Below, one piece after another: positions 1 to 5,832 of a DNA stretch of 5,832 nucleotides. The notes under the pieces were generated by a model. That model had not been told where the DNA came from. It saw nothing but the letters and a program-made list of their open reading frames with translations, and ran no database searches. The DNA is from Chitinophagaceae bacterium (GTDB lineage Bacteria; Bacteroidota; Bacteroidia; Chitinophagales; Chitinophagaceae), in contig JAIEQT010000375.1 of the NCBI GenBank assembly GCA_019747455.1, forward strand, positions 1 to 5,832. The letters run 5' to 3'. How positions within the stretch are numbered: position 1 is the first letter of the stretch; the number at the start of each line of letters is the position of its first letter. The translations under genes were made by a program, and so were the position numbers.

Positions 1-959
1 AAGTTCCTAAAAGCTTCCCTGGCAAGTTATTAGCCTTACTGTACAAAAGATATGTTTACTTCAATGGAGCATTAGATGCAGGTTATATTATTTTACCAAC
101 AGAATTAATTCCTGATAATGGCCATAAGCTTTTTGAAATGATAAAAGAGTTGGCTTTACTAAATCAATTGCCTCTATTATTTATGGATTGGCTAGGCCAG
201 GCAAATGATTTCTGTAACACATTAGTAGATAGAATTGTTCCTGGTAAATTACCGAATGAGCGAGAAATCGAAATTCAAAAAAAATTGGGATATAAAGATG
301 AATTGATGATTGTGAGCGAGCCTTATGCATTATGGGCAATTGAGAGTAACAATGCTCGAACGAAAGATATACTCTCTTTTGCTAATCAGCCAGGTATTGT
401 TGTGGCTCCTTCTATTATTAAGTACCGGGAGCTAAAACTAAGGTTACTCAATGGTATACACACTTTCAGCTGTGCTATTGCGCATTTAATGGGTTTTGAA
501 ACGGTGAAAGATGCGATGCTGAATGAAACTTTCAATAGCTATATTAAACTTTTGATGCACAAGGAAATCATACCTTGCTTACTTGGTAATGATATTAGTT
601 TTTCTGAAGCGAGCAATTTTGCTAATGATGTTATAGATCGATTTAAAAATCCTTATTTATCACATCGCTGGGAAAGTATTATGGTAGATATTCACACAAA
701 AATGAAAACCCGTAATATTCCTTTGATTGAGAAGTTTCTGAATAGTAATAACACTGTACCAACGCTAATGGCTTTTGGGTACGCTGCTTATACTGTAGTA
801 ACAGATATGAAAGTAAATTTCCCTGGAAATACGCTCCTTACCGAGAGGGATCTTTTCGAGAAGCAAGTAAAACAATATGTGGAATCAATTCAGCAAAACG
901 GTATAGCGTTGCACTTAGAACAATTGGTACTAACTAAAGAAACAGTACATGAATCATAA
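1..959 (+). CDS. uxaB: Tagaturonate reductase (altronate oxidoreductase), 5' end truncated by window edge
   Basis: UxaB reduces D-tagaturonate to D-altronate with NADH in the cytoplasm, the second step of galacturonate breakdown. The frame is open from base 3 to the TAA at 957-959 (318 codons), and homology to E. coli UxaB already begins in the first codons (FPGKL, then YFNGALDAG and a ILPTELI..NG block at codons 19-40). The ATG at 138 is therefore internal and the true start lies upstream. About 140-160 N-terminal residues, which hold the Rossmann NAD-binding fold, are missing. Visible are the conserved STLVDRI-like block (NTLVDRIVPG, near codon 73-82), the polyol-dehydrogenase catalytic pattern K-x4-N-x2-H (K145, N150, H153 counted from base 3) and NPYLSH at codons 216-221. 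The family also includes mannitol dehydrogenase and fructuronate reductase (UxuB); adjacency to uxaA and uxaC and close resemblance to UxaB favour tagaturonate reductase. Its last 11 bases overlap the start of uxaA. Confidence 0.93.
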   Translation, partial: VPKSFPGKLLALLYKRYVYFNGALDAGYIILPTELIPDNGHKLFEMIKELALLNQLPLLFMDWLGQANDFCNTLVDRIVPGKLPNEREIEIQKKLGYKDELMIVSEPYALWAIESNNARTKDILSFANQPGIVVAPSIIKYRELKLRLLNGIHTFSCAIAHLMGFETVKDAMLNETFNSYIKLLMHKEIIPCLLGNDISFSEASNFANDVIDRFKNPYLSHRWESIMVDIHTKMKTRNIPLIEKFLNSNNTVPTLMAFGYAAYTVVTDMKVNFPGNTLLTERDLFEKQVKQYVESIQQNGIALHLEQLVLTKETVHES

Positions 960-2592
960 ATTCATAAAAATACATGCTAAAGATAATGTTTGGGTAGCGC
1001 TGTCTGATTTACCTGCAGGAGAAAATTTGCAAACAGGTGATAGTAAGCTTGTATTGGTTGAAGATATTCCCGCAAAGCATAAGTTCTATGAAATATCGAT
1101 GGATACGGGATCTCCGGTATTTATGTACGGTATTTTAGTTGGTCATGTAACCAGGCAAGTTAAAGCCGGTGAGCGGATGTCGGTAGAAAATTTGCATCAC
1201 GCCACAGATAGTTATGCATATAGAAATATTAATTATCAATGGCAAGCTCCCGATATCAGCGCTTTTGCAGGTAGGCAATTTATGGGGTATCATAGAGCCG
1301 ACGGACAAGTAGGTACGGCTAATTATTGGTTATTTATTCCAACTGTTTTTTGTGAGAATAGAAATTTAGAAGTTATTAAAGAGGCATTACATAATGCATT
1401 GGGGTATGCTGTTACTCCGAAGTATAAAGCATTTGCCGATCAATTGGTACAAGCTTATGAAAATGGTGTGTCAGCTGATGCTATTGATATAAATAGTTTG
1501 CGTGCTACTTCTTCTAAGAATCGCATATTTAAAAATATTGATGGGATCAAATTCCTAACACACCAAGGTGGTTGTGGGGGAACAAGGCAGGATGCAGCGG
1601 TTCTGAGTAAATTACTGGCTGCTTATGCCGATCATCCTAATGTTGCGGGTATTACTATTTTAAGTTTAGGCTGTCAAAACTTACAATTATCTGATTTTAG
1701 AGCTGATATACACGCTCGTAATCCTAATTTCAGTAAACCCATTCTGGTATATGAACAGCAAATGCCATTAAGCGAAGAAGAGCTAGTGAGTAACGCTATT
1801 AAGGATACTTTTAAAGCATTGATTACAGCCAATGAGCAAACGAGAAAACCTGCACCTTTACATAAATTAGTTTTAGGAGTAAAATGTGGAGGTAGTGATG
1901 GATTTAGTGGTATATCCGCTAATCCGGCTGTTGGCTATTGCAGTGATCTTTTAGTTGCATTAGGTGGCAAGGTACTATTAGCTGAATTTCCGGAACTGTG
2001 TGGTGTGGAGCAATCGTTAATCGATAGAACTATTGAAAAAGAAGATGCAGAGAAATTTATTCAGCTCATGCAATCTTATAGTAAAGCTGCGATTGAAGCC
2101 GGTTCTGGCTTTCATATGAATCCTTCTCCCGGTAATATTAAAGACGGACTAATTACTGACGCTATTAAATCGGCAGGAGCCGCTCGTAAAGGTGGTACTT
2201 CTCCAATTGTGTCAGTACTTGATTATACAGAACCGGCAACCAAGCCGGGATTAAGTTTGGTATGTACACCGGGTAATGATGTAGAAGCTACAACAGGTAA
2301 AGCAGCATCAGGAGCAACGCTTATTTTGTTTACAACCGGTTTAGGAACACCAACGGGTAACCCTGTTTGTCCAACTATCAAGGTGTCGAGTAATACTAAA
2401 CTATTCCATATGATGCCGGATATTATTGATATAAATGCAGGACAAGTAATTGATGGAACAAAAACCATAGCTCAAATGGGAGAGGAGATATTAGACTATT
2501 GTATTAAAGCAGCCAGTGGTGAAGTTATTCCTAAAGCAGTATTATTAAACCAAGATGATTTTATTCCATGGAAACGTGGTGTTAGTTTATAA
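949..2592 (+). CDS. uxaA: Altronate dehydratase, long form with N-terminal SAF domain
   Basis: UxaA removes water from D-altronate to give 2-keto-3-deoxy-D-gluconate; the E. coli enzyme is known to need Fe2+. The 547-residue product starts with a SAF-type domain (about residues 1-95, KIHAKDNVWVAL and the KAGE segment), followed by the galactarate dehydratase/altronate hydrolase catalytic region. Conserved blocks are PTVFC (131-135), HQGGCGG (205-211), LGCQN (240-244), KCGGSDGFSGISANP (312-326), NPSPGN (391-396), TPGND (440-444) and GTPTGNP (466-472). C135, C209, C242 and C313 match cysteines of E. coli UxaA. The protein is longer than the roughly 495-residue E. coli enzyme, mainly through about 40 extra residues between PTVFC and HQGGCGG. 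Residue 411 is Ala where E. coli has Cys. The ATG at 949 aligns with the E. coli start and lies inside the uxaB end; the stop TAA directly abuts the uxaC ATG. Galactarate dehydratase is the closest alternative, but the uxaB and uxaC neighbours argue for altronate. Confidence 0.96.
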   Translation: MNHKFIKIHAKDNVWVALSDLPAGENLQTGDSKLVLVEDIPAKHKFYEISMDTGSPVFMYGILVGHVTRQVKAGERMSVENLHHATDSYAYRNINYQWQAPDISAFAGRQFMGYHRADGQVGTANYWLFIPTVFCENRNLEVIKEALHNALGYAVTPKYKAFADQLVQAYENGVSADAIDINSLRATSSKNRIFKNIDGIKFLTHQGGCGGTRQDAAVLSKLLAAYADHPNVAGITILSLGCQNLQLSDFRADIHARNPNFSKPILVYEQQMPLSEEELVSNAIKDTFKALITANEQTRKPAPLHKLVLGVKCGGSDGFSGISANPAVGYCSDLLVALGGKVLLAEFPELCGVEQSLIDRTIEKEDAEKFIQLMQSYSKAAIEAGSGFHMNPSPGNIKDGLITDAIKSAGAARKGGTSPIVSVLDYTEPATKPGLSLVCTPGNDVEATTGKAASGATLILFTTGLGTPTGNPVCPTIKVSSNTKLFHMMPDIIDINAGQVIDGTKTIAQMGEEILDYCIKAASGEVIPKAVLLNQDDFIPWKRGVSL

Positions 2593-4050
2593 ATGAATAG
2601 TATGAAACCTTTTTTAAATGACGACTACCTATTGAATAATAGAACAGCAGTTCGATTATACCATGAACATGCTGCAGTAATGCCAGTCATTGATTATCAT
2701 TGTCATTTATTACCTGAATATATTGCCAATGATCATCAATTTGCCAATATTACCCAAGCTTGGCTCTACGGAGATCATTATAAATGGAGAGCGATGCGCA
2801 CCAATGGTGTAGCCGAAAAATATTGTACCGGTGAAGCTTCTGATGAAGAAAAGTTCGAGCAATGGGCAGCAACGGTTCCGTTTACTTTGCGCAATCCATT
2901 ATACCATTGGACACACCTCGAGTTGCAACGCTATTTCGGTATTACGGAACTACTATCTCCCAGTTCTTCTTCGGCTATTTATAAAGAAGCCAGTACGCAA
3001 ATAAGTGACCCTTCTATGAGTACACGTAATCTTATCCGAAAAATGAATGTAGTAACGATTTGCACAACCGACGATCCGGTAGATTCATTGTTATTTCATC
3101 AAAAAATAAAGGAGGATAATTTTGAGGTAAATGTATTACCTGCCTTTCGTCCGGATAAAGCAATGGAAGTTAAGCATGCAAGTCAATTCAATAACTATAT
3201 TAAGCAGTTAGAAGCCGCTACAAATTTATCTGTTTCCTCTTTCGATGATTTTTTATATGCATTACAGAACAGACATGATTTTTTTGCAGCTATGGGTTGC
3301 ACGGTAAGCGATCATGGATTAGAAGAGATGTATGTGAGCGATTTTACCGGTAGTGAAATTGAAGCAATATTCAGTAAAATTCATAGTGGTAAGGAGCTGA
3401 ATAGTGTGGAGCAACATAAGTTTAAAAGCTGTATGCTATTGCATTTTGCGGAGTGGGATTGGGAAAAGGGATGGGTACAGCAATTTCATTTAGGGGCGCT
3501 AAGAAATAATAATAGTAGGATGATGCAATTATTAGGGGCCGATACCGGGTGGGATAGTATTGGTGATTTTAGTCAGGCTGCCAGTCTTGCAAAATTCCTG
3601 AATAGATTAGATCAAGATGATAAACTCGCCAAGACCATTATTTATAATTTGAATCCGGCTGATAATGAATTGATGGCTTCTATGATAGGAAATTTCAATG
3701 ATGGATCTGTTGCCGGGAAAATGCAATTTGGTAGTGCATGGTGGTTCTTAGATCAGAAAGATGGTATTGAAAAACAAATGAATGCCTTGAGTAATATGGG
3801 CTTAATTAGCCGATTCGTTGGAATGTTAACGGATTCAAGAAGTTTTTTATCATACCCACGGCATGAGTACTTTAGGAGGATACTGTGTAACATTTTTGGG
3901 GAAGAAGTTGAGCATGGGTTATTGCCCAATGATATTGCCTGGATCGGTAAAATTATTGAAGATATCTGTTTCCATAATGCTAATGAATATTTCGGTTGGA
4001 AAACAACGCATCAACAAAAAATAAAAAATGACAACATTACAGCGATTTGA
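2593..4050 (+). CDS. uxaC: Uronate (glucuronate/galacturonate) isomerase
   Basis: UxaC interconverts D-galacturonate and D-tagaturonate (also D-glucuronate and D-fructuronate), the first step of the isomerase pathway. The 485-residue product is a divergent amidohydrolase-superfamily TIM barrel that closely follows E. coli UxaC (about 470 residues). It has the metal-site motif DYHCHL (34-39, with H36 and H38), GDHYKWRAMRTNGV (60-73), WTHLEL (106-111), TTDDP (158-162), LPAFRPDKA (182-190), HLGALRNNN (299-307), MLTDSRSFLSY (411-421) and HEYFRRIL (424-431). The ATG at 2593 follows the uxaA stop with no gap. An in-frame ATG at 2602 (MKPFL) aligns better with the E. coli N-terminus and could be the real start, giving 482 residues. 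The C-terminus runs about 16 residues past the conserved ANEYF end and its last 23 bases overlap kduD. That tail may come from a one-base length change in an A-run at 4016-4021. No uxuA or uxuB is in view, so galacturonate is the likelier substrate in this operon. Confidence 0.97.
   Translation: MNSMKPFLNDDYLLNNRTAVRLYHEHAAVMPVIDYHCHLLPEYIANDHQFANITQAWLYGDHYKWRAMRTNGVAEKYCTGEASDEEKFEQWAATVPFTLRNPLYHWTHLELQRYFGITELLSPSSSSAIYKEASTQISDPSMSTRNLIRKMNVVTICTTDDPVDSLLFHQKIKEDNFEVNVLPAFRPDKAMEVKHASQFNNYIKQLEAATNLSVSSFDDFLYALQNRHDFFAAMGCTVSDHGLEEMYVSDFTGSEIEAIFSKIHSGKELNSVEQHKFKSCMLLHFAEWDWEKGWVQQFHLGALRNNNSRMMQLLGADTGWDSIGDFSQAASLAKFLNRLDQDDKLAKTIIYNLNPADNELMASMIGNFNDGSVAGKMQFGSAWWFLDQKDGIEKQMNALSNMGLISRFVGMLTDSRSFLSYPRHEYFRRILCNIFGEEVEHGLLPNDIAWIGKIIEDICFHNANEYFGWKTTHQQKIKNDNITAI
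4013..4027 (+). promoter_or_regulatory. A-rich translation initiation leader of kduD inside the end of uxaC
   Basis: Thirteen of the fifteen bases directly before the kduD ATG are A, and no Shine-Dalgarno sequence is present. A-rich leaders of this kind are typical of Bacteroidota, where anti-Shine-Dalgarno pairing is little used. The same bases encode part of the UxaC tail (around Q475-N479). The segment includes an A6 run at 4016-4021 and a TAA at 4022-4024 in the +1 frame relative to uxaC. A role as the kduD initiation region is inferred from position and composition only. Confidence 0.5.
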
Positions 4051-4792
4051 GTTAAAGGGGAAAAAGGCATTGGTGACAGGCTGCGATACCGGCCTGGGAA
4101 TGGCTATGGCTATAGCTTTAGCAGAAGCAGGTGCAGAAATTATTGGCGCATCAGTTGTAGGTGATTTTACTGATGTAAAACAGGCTATTGAAAATGCCGG
4201 ACAAAAATTTACTTATTATCAAGTTGACATTTCTGACAGAACTGCTTTATATACTTTTATAGATACAGTAATCTCTGCACATCAACGGATCGACATTGTA
4301 GTAAATAATGCAGGGATCATTATGCGTGCGCCAGCAGCAGAACATCCGGATGAATATTGGGATAAAGTGATCGCTATTAATTTAGATGCCCAATTCATTT
4401 TAGGAAGGTCTTTTGGTAAGCACATGATTGAACATGGAGGTGGAAAAATCATATTTACATGTTCTTTATTAAGTTTTCAAGGAGGCATTAACGTGCCTGG
4501 ATATACTGCTTCCAAATCTGCAGTTGCCGGTTTAGTTAGAGCATTTGGTAATGAATGGGCAGGAAAGAATGTGATGGTCAACGGTATAGCTCCAGGGTAT
4601 ATTGCCACAAATAATACAAAGGCTTTACGAGAAGATGCGGATAGAAGTAAATCCATACTAGATCGTATTCCTGCAGGAAGATGGGGTGTTCCTGAAGATT
4701 TCAAAGGACCGGTAGTTTTCCTGGCCTCATCTGCTTCAGATTATGTAAATGGAACTATTTTATTTGTTGATGGTGGCTGGATGGCCCGTTAA
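4028..4792 (+). CDS. kduD: 2-deoxy-D-gluconate 3-dehydrogenase / 2-dehydro-3-deoxy-D-gluconate 5-dehydrogenase (SDR family)
   Basis: KduD reduces 3-deoxy-D-glycero-2,5-hexodiulosonate to 2-keto-3-deoxy-D-gluconate with NADH, the last step of the branch that uses unsaturated galacturonate from pectate lyases. The 254-residue product is a classical short-chain dehydrogenase. It has the cofactor-binding TGCDTGLG (17-24), NNAG (93-96) and the complete catalytic tetrad N118, S146, Y159 and K163 (YTASK 159-163). Near-identity to E. coli KduD extends through LSFQGG (148-153), APGYIATNNT (188-197), LDRIPAGRWG (211-220) and FLASSASDYVNG (231-242), ending in VDGGWMAR. These KduD-specific blocks separate it from generic SDRs. 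The ATG at 4028 matches the usual KduD N-terminus and overlaps uxaC by 23 bp in another frame, so its translation is probably coupled to that of uxaC. kduI follows after 8 bp. Confidence 0.96.
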   Translation: MTTLQRFELKGKKALVTGCDTGLGMAMAIALAEAGAEIIGASVVGDFTDVKQAIENAGQKFTYYQVDISDRTALYTFIDTVISAHQRIDIVVNNAGIIMRAPAAEHPDEYWDKVIAINLDAQFILGRSFGKHMIEHGGGKIIFTCSLLSFQGGINVPGYTASKSAVAGLVRAFGNEWAGKNVMVNGIAPGYIATNNTKALREDADRSKSILDRIPAGRWGVPEDFKGPVVFLASSASDYVNGTILFVDGGWMAR

Positions 4793-4800
4793 TTTTTTTT
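4793..4800 (+). other. T8 tract forming the whole kduD-kduI spacer
   Basis: The only sequence between the kduD stop (TAA ending at 4792) and the kduI ATG (4801) is eight consecutive T residues. There is no stable stem-loop before it: only a three-base GGC/GCC pairing within the end of kduD. It is therefore unlikely to be an intrinsic terminator and more likely serves as an unstructured AT-rich leader for kduI. Its function is not demonstrated by the sequence. Confidence 0.45.
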
Positions 4801-5631
4801 ATGGAAATCAGATATGCAATAGGACAGCAAGAAACGAAACTAATGGATACGGCTTCATTGAGAGCTCATTTTTTAATACAGTCTCTCATGCTGCCCAATA
4901 AGCTTACACTTGTCTATACACACTATGATAGAATGATTGTAGGAGGTGTAGTGCCCGTTAATGAAATTATTTCTCTTACCAATCCCCATGAGCTAAGAGC
5001 TAACTATTTCTTAGAAAGACGTGAAATGGGTGTTATCAATGTTGGTGGCGCTGGCTTTGTTATCGCAGGGAAAGAAAAATTTGTGCTCAATAAGCTAGAC
5101 GGTTTATATATTGGCAAGGGTACGGAAGAAGTGCAATTCGGATCTTTGGATAGTACGCATCCTGCTTTGTTTTATATATTATCTGCCCCTGCGCATCAAA
5201 CTTATCCTATTAGCTTATGTACCGCCGCCAATGCTGCACCTGTTAGTATGGGCGCACAACAAACTTCAAATAAAAGAACAATTTATAAGTACATTCACCA
5301 ACAGGGAATACAAAGCTGCCAATTGGTAATGGGATTAACTATTTTGGAGGAAGGCAATGTTTGGAATTCGATGCCGCCACATACGCATAGCAGGAGAATG
5401 GAAGTATATTTTTATTTTGACGTAACAGATACAGCGCGTGTGATGCATTTCTTAGGTACTTCGGAGGAAACAAGACATATTGTGGTAGCGAATAATGAAG
5501 CAGTTTTATCACCACCTTGGAGTACCCATTTTGGTTGTGGTACCATGCATTATGGATTTATTTGGGGAATGGCCGGTGAAAATTTAGCATATACCGATAT
5601 GGATCCGATAACGATGGATGTATTAAAATAA
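4801..5631 (+). CDS. kduI: 5-keto-4-deoxyuronate isomerase (4-deoxy-L-threo-5-hexosulose-uronate ketol-isomerase)
   Basis: KduI isomerises 4-deoxy-L-threo-5-hexosulose uronate, formed spontaneously from unsaturated galacturonate, to 3-deoxy-D-glycero-2,5-hexodiulosonate, the KduD substrate. The 276-residue product has nearly the same length as E. coli KduI (278) and aligns along its entire length. Conserved stretches are HYDRMIVGGVVP (41-52), YFLERREMGVINVGGAG (69-85), YIGKGTEEV (103-111), SAPAHQTYP (128-136), NKRTIYKYI (157-165), MPPHTHSRRMEVYFYF (191-206), TRHIVV (224-229) and FIWGMAGEN (253-261). The zinc ligands of the cupin-like fold are all present: H194, H196 and E201 in the HTH...E motif, and H243 in STHFG, each two positions earlier than in E. 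coli. The ATG at 4801 aligns with the E. coli start. The kinase start codon lies 2 bp after its stop. Confidence 0.97.
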   Translation: MEIRYAIGQQETKLMDTASLRAHFLIQSLMLPNKLTLVYTHYDRMIVGGVVPVNEIISLTNPHELRANYFLERREMGVINVGGAGFVIAGKEKFVLNKLDGLYIGKGTEEVQFGSLDSTHPALFYILSAPAHQTYPISLCTAANAAPVSMGAQQTSNKRTIYKYIHQQGIQSCQLVMGLTILEEGNVWNSMPPHTHSRRMEVYFYFDVTDTARVMHFLGTSEETRHIVVANNEAVLSPPWSTHFGCGTMHYGFIWGMAGENLAYTDMDPITMDVLK

Positions 5632-5633
5632 CT

Positions 5634-5832
5634 ATGGCTAAGATTTGTTGCTTCGGGGAATTATTACTGCGTATGTCGCCCTCATTGGGCGGCGAATGGA
5701 TACATGATGCCTCTATGCCGGTATATATAGGTGGCGCGGAGTTGAATGTAGCAAGAGCTTTGGCTAATTGGGGACTAGCAGTTACATATGTTAGTGCAAT
5801 ACCAACAAACTATTTAAGTGAAGAAATTGAAA
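5634..5832 (+). CDS. kdgK: PfkB-family sugar kinase, probably 2-keto-3-deoxygluconate kinase, 3' end cut by window edge
   Basis: Only the first 66 residues are visible; the frame is still open at the window end. The start is typical of PfkB (ribokinase-like) kinases: a short first strand leading into CFGELLLRMSP (6-16), then the substrate-binding signature with GGAELNVARALANWG (33-47, including N38 and G47) and the following VTYVSAIP strand (50-57). KdgK phosphorylates 2-keto-3-deoxy-D-gluconate to KDPG, the common product step of both branches encoded here, and it starts 2 bp after kduI. That context is the main reason for the substrate call. Fructokinase or another PfkB sugar kinase cannot be excluded from the N-terminus alone. 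The ATG at 5634 is the only plausible start, as it falls just after the kduI stop. Confidence 0.85.
   Translation, partial: MAKICCFGELLLRMSPSLGGEWIHDASMPVYIGGAELNVARALANWGLAVTYVSAIPTNYLSEEIE

Noticed and set aside
927..948. Inverted repeat GTACT / AGTAC directly before the uxaA start codon
   Set aside because: The arms are only five bases with a 12-base loop and do not extend in either direction. It falls within uxaB coding sequence and is expected by chance in AT-rich DNA.
138..959. A complete gene starting at the ATG at 138
   Set aside because: The frame is open back to base 3, and those upstream codons already match UxaB (FPGKL, YFNGALDAG), so the ATG is internal.
2223..2468. Antisense open frame of 81 codons within uxaA
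   Set aside because: It lies wholly opposite conserved uxaA catalytic blocks, resembles no family I know, and looks like a chance open frame.
4477..4704. Antisense open frame of 75 codons within kduD
   Set aside because: It is opposite the conserved SDR active-site region and shows no recognisable protein features.
4770..4800. Intrinsic terminator between kduD and kduI, suggested by the T8 tract
   Set aside because: Only a three-base GGC/GCC stem can form before the tract, and the operon continues in the same sense with related genes.
5111..5329. Same-strand 72-codon open frame inside kduI in another frame
   Set aside because: It is fully contained in a well-conserved kduI, has no initiation signal, and its hydrophobic stretch is explained by out-of-frame reading.

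Overview
The window is a tightly packed, single-direction block of hexuronate (pectin-derived sugar acid) catabolism genes, all on the + strand. From left to right they are: the 3' part of uxaB (tagaturonate reductase), uxaA (altronate dehydratase), uxaC (uronate isomerase), kduD, kduI, and the 5' end of a PfkB-family sugar kinase that is most likely kdgK. Both ends of the window cut through a gene, so the operon continues on both sides. No promoter, regulator, transporter, RNA gene, mobile element or repeat array is visible.

The genes make up two converging branches. In the isomerase branch, UxaC converts D-galacturonate to D-tagaturonate, UxaB reduces this to D-altronate, and UxaA dehydrates altronate to 2-keto-3-deoxy-D-gluconate (KDG). 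In the unsaturated-uronate branch, 4-deoxy-L-threo-5-hexosulose uronate (from pectate lyase products) is isomerised by KduI and reduced by KduD, also giving KDG. The kinase would then phosphorylate KDG to KDPG. The KDPG aldolase (eda/kdgA), a hexuronate transporter, a regulator and any pectinases are not in the window; they would be expected nearby or elsewhere in the genome.

The organism is probably a member of Bacteroidota, perhaps the Chitinophagaceae. The DNA is AT-rich, starts lack Shine-Dalgarno sequences but have A- or T-rich leaders, and UxaA is the long form (547 residues) that I associate with Bacteroidota. This assignment is by impression and was not tested by search. Junctions are extremely tight: an 11-bp overlap, an abutting stop and start, a 23-bp overlap, an 8-bp gap and a 2-bp gap. 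This suggests one polycistronic message with translational coupling.

The enzymes are ordinary members of known families and I see no undescribed system here. The most interesting detail is at the uxaC/kduD junction. UxaC runs past its conserved end into kduD, and one base fewer in an A6 run would instead end it at a TAA five bases before the kduD start codon. UxaA also carries an insertion of about 40 residues and lacks one cysteine that is present in the E. coli enzyme.
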